Of a DNA stretch of 64,000 nt, positions 19,259-27,788 are shown in pieces (the stretch's first letter is position 1; the number at the start of each line of letters is the position of its first letter). Made by a program: the position numbers and the translations under genes. Under the pieces are notes generated by a model. The model did no database searches and was not told where the DNA came from. It saw nothing but the letters and a program-made list of their open reading frames with translations. This stretch comes from Clostridium punense (GTDB lineage: Bacteria > Bacillota > Clostridia > Clostridiales > Clostridiaceae), in NCBI RefSeq assembly GCF_017874425.1, contig NZ_JAGGLL010000001.1, forward strand, positions 1-64,000, read 5' to 3'.

Positions 19259-19564
19259 TTATCTTTTTATTGATGTGATAGTATTTTTTACCGCATCAAA
19301 AATTACAGTTGTACCATCCTTAAATTCTTTAAGCACCTTAGTGCTTAAAATTACATGTTTTTCCCCTAGATCAACTATAAGCCTAGGAGGATCATTTTGA
19401 AAACTGACTAAAAAACTTGATTGCCCCCTAATTACATCCGCTAAATTTATATTAACTATAATTATTCCACATATTATTAAAAATAAAGTTAAAGTTATAA
19501 CTAACTTAAACTTAAACCCACTTTTTTTATCTTTTTCAAAACTTTCATAAAAATTATAACTCAT
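19259..19564 (-). CDS. Small membrane protein at the yqxA position
   Basis: A 101-residue protein with a basic, hydrophilic N-terminus (1-20), one TM helix (about 21-42) and an extracytoplasmic tail with alternating hydrophobic residues. Its function is unknown. It occupies the place between spoIIP and lepA that Bacillus subtilis gives to yqxA, a small membrane gene, so it may be the clostridial counterpart (inference from position; no sequence comparison made). Its Shine-Dalgarno AAGGAGGTG lies inside a hairpin that resembles the spoIIP terminator, so its translation may depend on that structure. Confidence 0.6.
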   Translation of the reverse strand: MSYNFYESFEKDKKSGFKFKLVITLTLFLIICGIIIVNINLADVIRGQSSFLVSFQNDPPRLIVDLGEKHVILSTKVLKEFKDGTTVIFDAVKNTITSIKR

Positions 19565-19608
19565 AAAAAAAGAGCACCTCCTTTTTAAAAGGATGTACTC
19601 TTTTTTAT
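19565..19608 (-). terminator. Terminator-like hairpin after spoIIP, overlapping the next ribosome binding site
   Basis: On the minus strand AAAAAAGAG..ACATCCTTTT pairs with AAAAGGAGGTGCTCTTTTTT, giving a long A/T-flanked stem and a run of seven Ts. The 3' arm contains the Shine-Dalgarno AAGGAGGTG of the following small gene, and the T-run ends directly at its ATG. Confidence 0.75.
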
Positions 19609-19723
19609 TATTTTATTCAAATTTTACTGGTTAAATGTTCTGCCTTCTAATAGTATTAAAAATATATAAATTTACTTACTTATACCTATTTTCTATAATT
19701 ATTAGTAATTTTAAAGCCTCCAT

Positions 19724-20764
19724 TTACTTCTTCGGAGTTTTATTTAAATGCTCACTTACAACTTGCCCAAAATATTTCATACTATTTATAGCTTCCTGTA
19801 AGTTGTTGGTGGTAGCCCCCACTTCCACTAATATTGCATTGTCACTTAAGTCTTGATTATAATACTTTATTGAACTAGGATAAGTACATAAATTTCTTTC
19901 CCTAAAAAGCTTTGGATACAAGTTTCCAGAAATCTCAAATATTGAGTTAATATTTTTCATCTGAGCTTTATATCTAGGGTTCTTTTCTGTATTTACCAGC
20001 ATAAGTCTTGCAATGTTTTGTCCATCAATATTAGCAGTAACATACTTTTTATCTGGTCCTGCATCTCTATGCATATCTATGGCTAAATCAAAATCACCAT
20101 ATTTGCTATAGTAATTACTTACTGTCTCTCTAGATTTGTAATAAGACTTATTATAATCAACGTCATGAATAGTTTTATCGTGAATTACAGTAAAACCTTG
20201 CTTTTCAAGTTCCTTGGTTAGGGCATCCCCAACAGTTACAATATTTCTACTAGCATCAGTAGTTCTTGATTCATCCACAGAATAAGCCTCACTAGTATGG
20301 GAATGATATATAAGTATTTTTTTCTTTGAGTTATCTGCTGGATTTCCTACTGTTTGTACTGAAGCTTCCTGCTTTGTTATTTCGCCTTCGCTAATGCTAA
20401 AGGGATTTATAACGATTTGCTCTACCACCTTAGACTTCTCTATAACCTCATCCTTAGTAAATTCTTCTTTTAAGTTATTATCATCTAAGCAGCTTACTTC
20501 ATTTCTCACAATACTTAAAGGATTAAAGGTGAACATTCCTGAAACACTAAAATCATCATTTCTTCCAATAGATTTAAACATAGATACTGCATTATCCATT
20601 ACCTGCACAAATAAAGCCGTATTACCCTTCTGAGTTTCTTCCGTAGCAGCTCTTGTTACTCTTGGATTAAATGTTGACAACAAAAATATAGCGGTAAAGG
20701 AAAGCGCTGTTACCCTATTCTTTATTTGCTTTAACTTTTTATTGTTTTTACTTTCGTGTGTCAT
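19724..20764 (-). CDS. spoIIP: Stage II sporulation protein P
   Basis: A 346-residue peptidoglycan amidase/endopeptidase that, with SpoIID and SpoIIM, degrades septal peptidoglycan during engulfment. An N-terminal TM helix or signal anchor lies at about 17-38. The catalytic domain begins KKILIYHSHTSEAYS. It contains AIDMHRDAG and VEVGATTNN, which carry the expected zinc ligands and glutamate. It lies between gpr and the yqxA-position gene as in Bacillus. Transcription is probably driven by a mother-cell sigma factor, but no promoter was confidently identified. Confidence 0.94.
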   Translation of the reverse strand: MTHESKNNKKLKQIKNRVTALSFTAIFLLSTFNPRVTRAATEETQKGNTALFVQVMDNAVSMFKSIGRNDDFSVSGMFTFNPLSIVRNEVSCLDDNNLKEEFTKDEVIEKSKVVEQIVINPFSISEGEITKQEASVQTVGNPADNSKKKILIYHSHTSEAYSVDESRTTDASRNIVTVGDALTKELEKQGFTVIHDKTIHDVDYNKSYYKSRETVSNYYSKYGDFDLAIDMHRDAGPDKKYVTANIDGQNIARLMLVNTEKNPRYKAQMKNINSIFEISGNLYPKLFRERNLCTYPSSIKYYNQDLSDNAILVEVGATTNNLQEAINSMKYFGQVVSEHLNKTPKK

Positions 20765-20865
20765 ATTACACCGTTGCCAAAACCTTATAAAACTTTATAA
20801 AGTTTGTTTAATTCCCTGTTCAACGTGTCCGATTTTGTAATTCAAAAGAATATACTAATTTCGTT
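20765..20865. other. Upstream region of spoIIP
   Basis: A stretch of about 100 bases between a candidate structured RNA and the spoIIP start. It includes the short palindrome ACTTTATAAAGT. No strong promoter is apparent. Confidence 0.3.
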
Positions 20866-20869
20866 TGAT

Positions 20870-21047
20870 ATAACACTCCGAGAGCTTAAATTCCCATACA
20901 ACGCATGGTACATATATAAGGTTACTTTAAAGTGTACGTCCTTATATCTACTAACTTTGCTTGGTTCTCGCATTTTTAACACTAACACCCTCAAGGTTCT
21001 ACCCTATGATTACATCACTTTCGCAATGTATGGGATTCACAATAGCT
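20870..21047 (-). ncRNA. Candidate structured noncoding RNA upstream of spoIIP
   Basis: A minus-strand extended -10 box (TGATATAAT) would start a transcript near 21047. Its 5' part CCCATACA is exactly complementary to TGTATGGG about 130 bases later, which could close a large domain. Inside is a hairpin ATATAAGG/CCTTATAT. The length of about 180 bases and the single closing stem recall 6S RNA, but I see no sequence signature that identifies it. No terminator with a U-run was found at its 3' end. Alternatively it may be the leader of spoIIP. Confidence 0.35.
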
Positions 21048-21053
21048 AATAGT

Positions 21054-21062
21054 ATTATATCA
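21054..21062 (-). promoter_or_regulatory. Extended -10 promoter element
   Basis: The minus strand reads TTGATATAATAC, that is TGnTATAAT, a perfect extended -10. No good -35 stands 16-18 bases upstream. It would direct transcription toward spoIIP. Confidence 0.5.
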
Positions 21063-21332
21063 AAAGTCTTAAAGAATTATACGCAAAGCTTGGCAACTTC
21101 CTCCCTTCTTATCTGTAAATTTTAACTATGTTATTATAAACTTCTACAATGTTTTGCTATCTGTTAAAGTATACCCGTTTAAATATGAGTAGGAAAGAAC
21201 TACTTCAAATCTACTCCATATATATGAGTCTGACTTTAAATTTATTACTAATTTATGATTAACACCTAATCCTACTATTACTGAGGCTTTATGGAAATTT
21301 TCCTGTAAAAGTTGGATTTTTTATATAATAAA
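21063..21332. other. Noncoding stretch between gpr terminator and candidate RNA
   Basis: AT-rich, no gene supported. An AGAAGGGAGGAAG stretch on the minus strand resembles a ribosome binding site but is followed by only a very short open frame. Confidence 0.35.
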
Positions 21333-21377
21333 AAGGTTTGTTGAAGAATTAAAAAACCTATTTCTTCAACAAACCTT
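21333..21377 (-). terminator. Intrinsic terminator of gpr
   Basis: A perfect 16-bp stem (AAGGTTTGTTGAAGAA and complement) with a 13-base loop, followed on the minus strand by TTTTTATTATATAAAAAA. It begins about 20 bases after the gpr stop codon. Confidence 0.9.
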
Positions 21378-21395
21378 ATAAAATAATAACTTAAA

Positions 21396-22382
21396 CTAAT
21401 TTAGATATTTATTTATGTCATCTAAGGTTAAAGCTGGCTGCAATGCTATATTTATTCCGTTGGCAATGATTCTTGATACAGATTCTATTACCTTATCTAT
21501 ATCCTTTGGAGTAACTACTAAACTGCCCAAATCTGGGTCTAATACCTCTTGAATTAACCTTTGTTTCTCATTTCTATCTAAATCCATGAGCATCTTGTAG
21601 AAGGGTCCTCCCGTGGTTGCTTGTTTTGTAAGTTCATCTATAACTAAGTCAATGGTATCATTGGCTAAGGTCCCAGCATCTACTACAGTTGGAATTCCTA
21701 TAGCAAGAACAGGTACACCTAAAGTTTTTTCACTTAATTCCATTCTTTTATTTCCAATACCTGCTCCAGGAGAAATTCCAGTGTTACCAATTTGTATGGT
21801 TCTATTAACCCTTTGAGTTTTTCTTGAGGCAAGGGCATCTATACAAATTACAAGATTAGGTTTGATCTTTTCTACTATTCCTCTTATTATCTCTCCCGTT
21901 TCCATCCCTGTAATTCCTAACACTCCAGGAGCTATGGCACATACTGGTCTTACACCTTCATCTATACTATCAGGTACATATTCTTTTAGGTGTCTTGTAA
22001 CCATTATTTTAGAAACTACCTTAGGTCCTACTGCATCTGGTGTTATGTTCCAATTACCAAGTCCTACTACCAAAGCTGTCATGCTATCTTGAAGTTTTAC
22101 TAGAGGCGATAATTCCTTTGCTACAGACTTGCTCACTTCATCAATACTTTCTCCATCATAATGTACAAATTCAGGAAATTCTAAAGTTACGTAGGTTCCT
22201 TTTGGCTTTCCAATAATTCTCTCGCCTTCATCATTTACTACCTCTACTCTTGAAACCCACACTTTTCCATCTCTAAACTCATTAACTTTAATCCCTGGTA
22301 CATCAGTTTTATTTTTTTCAGTATAATATTCCCTAGCTTCTAAGGCTAAATCTGTTCTTACACTAACAAATTTATCACTCAT
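21396..22382 (-). CDS. gpr: Germination protease (GPR endopeptidase)
   Basis: The 328-residue spore protease degrades small acid-soluble proteins during germination after self-processing of an inactive precursor. The N-terminus MSDKFVSVRTDLALEARE holds the propeptide region. LVVGLGNWNITPDAVGPK and CIDALASRKTQRVNRTIQIGNTGISPG are strong family signatures. It belongs to the unusual aspartate protease family M63/A25. GAGGTG precedes the ATG. In Bacillus the gene is read by sigma-G in the forespore; no clear sigma-G promoter could be fixed here. It lies divergent from rpsT. Confidence 0.96.
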   Translation of the reverse strand: MSDKFVSVRTDLALEAREYYTEKNKTDVPGIKVNEFRDGKVWVSRVEVVNDEGERIIGKPKGTYVTLEFPEFVHYDGESIDEVSKSVAKELSPLVKLQDSMTALVVGLGNWNITPDAVGPKVVSKIMVTRHLKEYVPDSIDEGVRPVCAIAPGVLGITGMETGEIIRGIVEKIKPNLVICIDALASRKTQRVNRTIQIGNTGISPGAGIGNKRMELSEKTLGVPVLAIGIPTVVDAGTLANDTIDLVIDELTKQATTGGPFYKMLMDLDRNEKQRLIQEVLDPDLGSLVVTPKDIDKVIESVSRIIANGINIALQPALTLDDINKYLN

Positions 22383-22615
22383 TTTTTCACCTCATTTAAA
22401 ATCAATAACTTTGTATCTAGGTTTACCAATTTATACTGTTACTATTCTTACTGTATATCATTGCTATATCCTTTTAAATACTAAATAGCCTACCACTATT
22501 TACCTTTGAATACATTCCCATTTTTATCTTTATCCACATGTTGAAAATACCTGAATAATTATTATTTTTTTAGTCAATTATTTTAATATACAGAGACTCT
22601 TATGTAAAATTCTAC
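22383..22615. other. Divergent intergenic region gpr / rpsT
   Basis: Contains the upstream region of gpr (minus) and leads to the rpsT promoter (plus). A GTATA at a suitable distance upstream of gpr could be a sigma-G -35, but the matching -10 is poor. Confidence 0.4.
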
Positions 22616-22644
22616 TTGAAGTGATTAAAAAATAATGTTATAAT
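22616..22644 (+). promoter_or_regulatory. Sigma-A promoter of rpsT
   Basis: TTGAAG and a perfect TATAAT, 17 bases apart, upstream of rpsT. Transcription would begin near 22651, leaving a leader of about 75 bases in which CCCC at 22678-22681 could pair with the GGGGG of the ribosome binding site. Confidence 0.9.
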
Positions 22645-22725
22645 AGCTTTTGTTATGTAGAACTCATACGCAGACTTCCCCAAAGCTGCTGAGACGTGAT
22701 AAAAATACAAGGGGGTGAATTAATA

Positions 22726-22992
22726 ATGGCAAACATTAAATCAGCTAAGAAAAGAATTAAAGTTACTCAAGCTAAAACTATGAGAAATACAATGATAAAA
22801 TCTGCTTTAAAAACAAAGATAAAGAAGTATGAAGCTGCTATAGCAAGCAAAGATGTTGAACTTGCTAAAGAAAGCTTTAAAGTTGTAGTTAAAGCTTTAG
22901 ATATGGCTGCATCAAAAGGAATAATACATAAAAACAAAGCAGCTAGAAAGAAATCTAGATTAGCAACAAGACTAAACAGCTTATCAGCTTAG
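22726..22992 (+). CDS. rpsT: 30S ribosomal protein S20
   Basis: An 88-residue, highly basic helical protein starting [17 protein letters not shown], the S20 signature. It binds 16S rRNA early in 30S assembly. The ATG is set by AAGGGGGTGA eight bases upstream; an in-frame GTG ten codons earlier has no comparable site. It is transcribed alone, opposite to gpr and holA, from its own promoter to its own terminator. Having rpsT inverted between holA and gpr is the usual Firmicute arrangement. Confidence 0.97.
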   Translation: MANIKSAKKRIKVTQAKTMRNTMIKSALKTKIKKYEAAIASKDVELAKESFKVVVKALDMAASKGIIHKNKAARKKSRLATRLNSLSA

Positions 22993-22998
22993 TAAATA

Positions 22999-23030
22999 AA
23001 CCGGTGAAATTCACCGGTTATTTATTTTGT
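22999..23030 (+). terminator. Intrinsic terminator of rpsT
   Basis: A perfect 10-bp stem (AACCGGTGAA and complement) with a one-base centre, followed by ATTTATTTTGT on the plus strand. It starts seven bases past the rpsT stop codon. Confidence 0.92.
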
Positions 23031-23119
23031 AAAATATTATATATTTGTTTCATAAAAACTATTTTGTAATATTTTTACCTATTGAAAGTTAATTGCCTCA
23101 TTATTATAAAATGGTTGCT

Positions 23120-24157
23120 CTACTTAGTTATCATTGTATTAATTATTAACATTTCTAGAGCTGTCTTATCATCTATAGATGTTGATTTTATTAAACTCTC
23201 AACCTGAATACAAAGCTTTAAATTCGTTCTTAAAGCTTCTAAAGTGAACTTTTTACTTTGCTTAATCATCTTATCTGCAATAAAGGGATGAAGCTTAAAA
23301 CTCTTTGCTAACTCTTCGTGACCCTTTCCAGTATCACTACCTACTCTCAAACCTAGCAGCAGTTTAAACTGCCTTTCAATCATATATAAAATTATTGCTG
23401 GTTTATCTCCCTTATAAATTAACTCATTTAATATATCTATTGATTTCTTTATATTTTTTTGAGATAAATAATCCACTAGATTAAAGATATCATTTTCACT
23501 TTTGGGTGGCATTAAATTTATAATATCCTCCCGTGTTATATCTCTTCCCTCAGTATAACAAATAAGCTTATCTATTTCATTACTTACAACATTCATATTG
23601 TTATCAATTATACTACAAAAGAAGCTTAACTCAGCCTTATCAATCTTTTTGCCTCTCTCCTGAAATATTTCCTTTACCTTCCCTTGAAGAGAAGCACCTT
23701 TTAGCTTATCTACTTTTACCACTGTAGCTTTTCCGTCTATCTTTTTAACCTTACTACTTACCTTATCCCTTTCACTTTCAAAAACGTAATACATAATAAG
23801 TGTAGTGTAAGGAGGTAAATTCGTGATATATTTAGACAGCTCAGTAAAGTCCATAGCTTTTCCTTCTCCAGAGGACTTTGTATTTCCATCTTCTAAAAAT
23901 TTAGCCCTATATATCTCTACTATTTTTCTTTCACTCATAAAGGGCATAGTCTCGCAAGAATTTAGAATTATATCGTTAGTAACTTTAGCTCCATCATACT
24001 TTACATAATTTAAATCTTTAAAGGAAGGATCTATGAATTTATTGACCATAGTATTAATGGCTTCTCTAATTAAATTCTCATCTGTACCACAAAAAATATA
24101 GCAATTACTTATGTTGTTGTTTTTTAAACTCTTCTCAAAATCCGATAACTGAATCAC
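23120..24157 (-). CDS. holA: DNA polymerase III subunit delta
   Basis: A 345-residue clamp-loader delta subunit: the N-terminal AAA+-like fold (NCYIFCGTDENLIREAI, then FMSERKIVEIYRAKF), a middle helical lid and a C-terminal collar domain (IILYMIERQFKLLLGLRVG... LHPFIADKM). It opens the beta clamp. The start is a GTG with AAGGGGATG a few bases upstream. Convergent with rpsT. It follows comEC, with repeat copy B3 between. Confidence 0.93.
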   Translation of the reverse strand: MIQLSDFEKSLKNNNISNCYIFCGTDENLIREAINTMVNKFIDPSFKDLNYVKYDGAKVTNDIILNSCETMPFMSERKIVEIYRAKFLEDGNTKSSGEGKAMDFTELSKYITNLPPYTTLIMYYVFESERDKVSSKVKKIDGKATVVKVDKLKGASLQGKVKEIFQERGKKIDKAELSFFCSIIDNNMNVVSNEIDKLICYTEGRDITREDIINLMPPKSENDIFNLVDYLSQKNIKKSIDILNELIYKGDKPAIILYMIERQFKLLLGLRVGSDTGKGHEELAKSFKLHPFIADKMIKQSKKFTLEALRTNLKLCIQVESLIKSTSIDDKTALEMLIINTMITK

Positions 24158-24345
24158 CTAAATCATCATCCCCTTAAAACTGTGCACTTTTTTAATTTTA
24201 ATAATAAAGAAATTTATTTAAAAGCCTCTCTTTGAAATGCAAACCACTACAACCTTAGGTTTGCTTAAAAAAATAATGAGGGTTAGAAAACCATCCTTTT
24301 AAAATCAGTTAAAATATATACTAACTACTTCTTAATTAGTGTTAA
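24158..24345. other. Noncoding region between comEC and holA
   Basis: Contains a small plus-strand hairpin GCAAACC/GGTTTGC near 24240-24266 without a convincing U-run. No gene supported. It is followed by repeat copy B3. Confidence 0.35.
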
Positions 24346-24468
24346 AGCATCTGAAAATAAATAACAAGTCAAACTCGCAAAGGCTACTTTGAGTGAGACA
24401 AGTAGTCTATTGACGTAGTATAGCTCAAAATAGACAAACATACTGGCTTATTTATTTTTGAAGATACC
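24346..24468. repeat. Dispersed repeat family B, copy B3
   Basis: About 123 bp. It has the same inverted ends (GCATCTGAAAATAAATAACAA on the left) and the conserved GACAAACATACTG segment at the right, but no 18-bp palindromic unit. The TTTGAG and CTCAAA arms of the inner stem are kept. Confidence 0.75.
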
Positions 24469-24490
24469 AAGTTATAATAAAGCATAACAT

Positions 24491-26347
24491 CTAAGGAATA
24501 TAGGTTTCAAAAACCTTTCCTTTTACTACTTTAAACCATTTAAAGAATCTTCCTTTTAAAACTGCATTCTTATCTTTTGCAATCCTTATTATATCATAAG
24601 AAATGTCTTGTTCACTATAAACTAAGTTATTATTTACACTGATAACTTTATTCTCTGCTTCTAAATTTTTCTTTGCATTCTCTTCAACTACTTGGTGCTT
24701 AACCCTTACTAATTCTTCATATGACTTACTATTAACATCTTCATCTAGGAATATTGCACACTTATTTTCATAAAATAGGCCTAAAGTTAAATCTCTATGA
24801 TTTAAAATTCCCTTAATCTTATATTTATCACTAAGCTGAATTTCTACCTGTTCCTCAAATTCGTCATATATTTCATCAACAAATATATTTTCATATATTT
24901 TACTGAGCTTTACCTTCTGCGGAGATATTAGTATGGTTTTGTACTTATAATCAATACAAACAATGTTGAAGTTTCCTTCATTGATATATCTAATCTCTGG
25001 TGTGAATTTGTAGCCATCTACCAACACTAGAAAACACAAAACTACAGGCATGTATATCAAGGACCTATGCCCTCTTTTTATAAGCATATAAGTTGGATAA
25101 AGCATTAATAAAGCTAACCCTTCCATATAACTAACATTTAAAGGTGCTGGAATTATAGTTAGTAAAAACTCTTGGCTAGTATTTATTATTGAAAAAATAG
25201 AAATTAACATATGTATAAAAATATTGAATATGGGTTCTATTTTATAAACAATTAAACATAAGTTTCCAATAACTACAACAAAGGTGTAGAAGGGAATTAC
25301 TATTAAGTTTGAAATAAAACCTCCTAGAGTAAAGGTTTTAAATATAAACATTATGTATGGAACTGTAAAAAAAGAAGCAGCTAGGGTCATGCTTATAGAT
25401 TGATTTAGAGCTTTTGGCAGCTTATAAAGCTTTCTATTAATAGTTTTGTATAATAGATATATTCCTAACATTCCGAGAAAACTTAAGCAATAGCCAGCAT
25501 CTAATATGTAGTAGGGTTTAAATAAAAGCAATATAAAAGCCGCAAAGGAAAGTGCAGAAATTGGATCATAATTCTTTTTTAATTTTTTAGATAGTACTAA
25601 TACAACTATCATGATAAAAGCCCTCATGGTAGCAGACTTAGCCCCTGTGAAAATTACATAGATAAATAATACAATAATTGATAATCTATATCCTATAATT
25701 GTGCTAAGAACACCATATATAAGGGAAGTATGTAGACCTGATACACTAATTACATGAGAAATTCCTAACTCATTAAAAGCTTCCATGTAATCATAGGACA
25801 AATAACTACTATCTCCATAGCATACTCCCATAAGTATAGCTGCATTATTCATTCCTAGCTCTTTGTTAAATTTATTAAATAGTTCTCTCTTCAATGAATA
25901 GATTTTGTAGGTGAAATCCTCTTTTCCTTTTTCAAGGTTTTCTACTATAAAAGTACCTATAATTCCCCTACTATAGTTTGGTTCATCCTGAAATTCTCCC
26001 TTTAATAGGTAATTCCCCCCTAATTCTAAAGAGTCCTTTGCATTTGTTACTTTTAACTTTCGGCCTTCATATTCTGCTATATAATAATATCCCTTATATT
26101 CAACTATTCGAGCCTCAGCAAACTCCCCTGGCATATTAAATCTAAAATACATATTAAAGGATACTATTCCCAATATAAAGTAACCTATGATTAGAATTGC
26201 AATTTTAATGTGCAAAGTTTTAAATATTACAACAAAGAAAATAACAGCTAAAATTAAAGATACTATTATATTAGAATAAACAAATAGAGTACAAGCTGCT
26301 ATCCCTATAAATAACCCCACAAATAAGTATACAAATGGTCTATCCAC
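24491..26347 (-). CDS. comEC: ComEC/Rec2 competence membrane channel with degenerate C-terminal domain
   Basis: A 618-residue membrane protein that fits the DNA uptake channel. N-terminal TM helices (1-60) are followed by an OB-like extracytoplasmic domain (about 60-140) and the competence domain with many TM helices and the motif GISHVISVSGLHTSL (about 190-205), diagnostic of ComEC. The C-terminal part (about 460-618) aligns in position with the metallo-beta-lactamase domain of longer homologues. It keeps the opening IRYINEGNFNIVCID-type strand but lacks HXHXDH. The start is GTG after AGGTG. It is separated from comEA by the sel cassette and an O-antigen-ligase-like gene. Confidence 0.88.
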   Translation of the reverse strand: MDRPFVYLFVGLFIGIAACTLFVYSNIIVSLILAVIFFVVIFKTLHIKIAILIIGYFILGIVSFNMYFRFNMPGEFAEARIVEYKGYYYIAEYEGRKLKVTNAKDSLELGGNYLLKGEFQDEPNYSRGIIGTFIVENLEKGKEDFTYKIYSLKRELFNKFNKELGMNNAAILMGVCYGDSSYLSYDYMEAFNELGISHVISVSGLHTSLIYGVLSTIIGYRLSIIVLFIYVIFTGAKSATMRAFIMIVVLVLSKKLKKNYDPISALSFAAFILLLFKPYYILDAGYCLSFLGMLGIYLLYKTINRKLYKLPKALNQSISMTLAASFFTVPYIMFIFKTFTLGGFISNLIVIPFYTFVVVIGNLCLIVYKIEPIFNIFIHMLISIFSIINTSQEFLLTIIPAPLNVSYMEGLALLMLYPTYMLIKRGHRSLIYMPVVLCFLVLVDGYKFTPEIRYINEGNFNIVCIDYKYKTILISPQKVKLSKIYENIFVDEIYDEFEEQVEIQLSDKYKIKGILNHRDLTLGLFYENKCAIFLDEDVNSKSYEELVRVKHQVVEENAKKNLEAENKVISVNNNLVYSEQDISYDIIRIAKDKNAVLKGRFFKWFKVVKGKVFETYIP

Positions 26348-26422
26348 TAATTTTTCACCTCAAGTAAAATACTGTCCAAGAGGATTTATTTAAATCATTA
26401 GTAACATAATTTTAACAAAAAA

Positions 26423-26453
26423 TAGGAGATACTGTGGGTTACAGTTCCTCCTA
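26423..26453 (-). terminator. Intrinsic terminator upstream of comEC
   Basis: Stem TAGGAG..ACTGT / ACAGT..CTCCTA with a 2x2 internal loop, followed by ATTTTTTGTT on the minus strand. It ends the transcript of the O-antigen-ligase-like gene. Confidence 0.8.
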
Positions 26454-26492
26454 CTATGCTTTTCATTTAATATTAATCTATGTTATATGAGA

Positions 26493-27788
26493 TTATACTC
26501 TTGAATTTTTAGTGAGTCCACTTGTTAAAGATTTATATTTTTTTACGAATAAGGGTACTTTACTTGAAGAGCGGCTACATTGCAACGCCAAAGTACTTAT
26601 TATTGCTGAGCAGCCAATAAACATAATTCCTGTTTGAGGCGCTATCATGGTGAAATCCACCATACCATGACCTAATATTAACACTTCAATTCCTGCTAAC
26701 ATGGCAGTTAATCTGGAGTTTCTTTGATAAAGAAGCCTTAGGTCTTTAAATAGATTAAACTTCATGTATAAATAAATAATAAGACCTACTGAACCCAGGG
26801 TAGCAGTAAATGTAATCCATATATTGTGCGCATGATACAATGTATCATAATAATATTCTCCCAAATACTCTGTATGAGGATTTAAAAAAGCCATTAATCC
26901 CCAACCAGCTACTGGTTTATCTTCTATCATTTTCATTGCTCCAAGCCATATTCCTAAACGACTATTAACAGAATCATCAACTTCATGATTGTCTTCAACA
27001 TTATTAACAGTGTTTTCACTATCTACTGGACTTATTACTTGCTTGCCAACTGTATCATTAAAATCTAATAGGTTAGTTGGGATAATTATTAAGGTTGCAG
27101 TAAATAAGCAAATTAAACCAATGGTAAGCACATCTTTTTTATTCTTCTTCAAAAGTAAAAACATACTTAATCCACATACAACTCCAATATAAGCACCTCT
27201 CGAACCTGTCAAGAATAACACAATAACAAATAGAACAGTCACTGCTGAATAAAAATTTTTTTCACTCTTTTTGCTTTTATCTGTAAAGTATAAAGATACT
27301 ATAATCATTATTGCAAACCAGTTTCCTGCCACATTAGGATTTCCAAAGGTACTATTTATCCTATCTCCAAATATTGGCTGTCCTATTAACTCTGAAACTC
27401 TTTTCCATAATTCAAAGCCAGTAGTTAAGTACATTATTTTCTCTATTATACCTAACACTGCTGAAAAAATAGAAACTTGGAGTAGAGACTTACATACAGT
27501 TTCTACTTTACTTTCACTAGTACAATAATTTTGTATAAAAACACTAAGACAAAAGTATATTAAGAAAGCAAAGGACGCTAAAATAGACATGGTACTTCTA
27601 TTTAAAATACCTACTATCATTGACCATACAAACAGGGAAAATAACCCCATATTCCAATAGTTTTTATGTAAATTTACTTTTTTCCATAGCACTGCATAGG
27701 TTGTATAAATTAAAGGTAAAACTGTGGTCCAAGGGGAAATAACTACTAGTGATATAAAAGTAACTATAATAAACCCCCTCCTTTTCAT
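26493..27788 (-). CDS. O-antigen ligase / polymerase-like membrane protein
   Basis: A 431-residue protein with about ten or more TM helices and one larger external loop between about 250 and 330. That loop contains SRLGIWLGAMKMIEDKPVAGWG and HAHNIWITFTATLG, the Wzy_C/WaaL-type region of the O-antigen ligase superfamily. In Gram-positive bacteria such proteins link or polymerise surface glycans; the substrate here is unknown. No glycosyltransferase genes are nearby. The ATG is the first in-frame start, but a strong AGGAGGGGG lies inside codons 3-5, so the true start could be slightly further in. It breaks the comEA-comEC neighbourhood. Confidence 0.7.
   Translation of the reverse strand: MKRRGFIIVTFISLVVISPWTTVLPLIYTTYAVLWKKVNLHKNYWNMGLFSLFVWSMIVGILNRSTMSILASFAFLIYFCLSVFIQNYCTSESKVETVCKSLLQVSIFSAVLGIIEKIMYLTTGFELWKRVSELIGQPIFGDRINSTFGNPNVAGNWFAIMIIVSLYFTDKSKKSEKNFYSAVTVLFVIVLFLTGSRGAYIGVVCGLSMFLLLKKNKKDVLTIGLICLFTATLIIIPTNLLDFNDTVGKQVISPVDSENTVNNVEDNHEVDDSVNSRLGIWLGAMKMIEDKPVAGWGLMAFLNPHTEYLGEYYYDTLYHAHNIWITFTATLGSVGLIIYLYMKFNLFKDLRLLYQRNSRLTAMLAGIEVLILGHGMVDFTMIAPQTGIMFIGCSAIISTLALQCSRSSSKVPLFVKKYKSLTSGLTKNSRV

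Noticed and set aside
20804-21049. Plus-strand 81-codon open frame between spoIIP and gpr
   Set aside because: No Shine-Dalgarno sequence, no recognisable family, and it lies across the candidate structured RNA on the other strand.
21072-21090. ACGCAAAGC on the plus strand, as in the cyclic-di-GMP-I (GEMM) riboswitch core
   Set aside because: The remaining conserved parts of the aptamer are missing, and no plus-strand gene follows that it could control.
24240-24266. Hairpin GCAAACC/GGTTTGC as the comEC terminator
   Set aside because: Neither strand has a U-run directly after the 3' arm, so terminator function is not supported.
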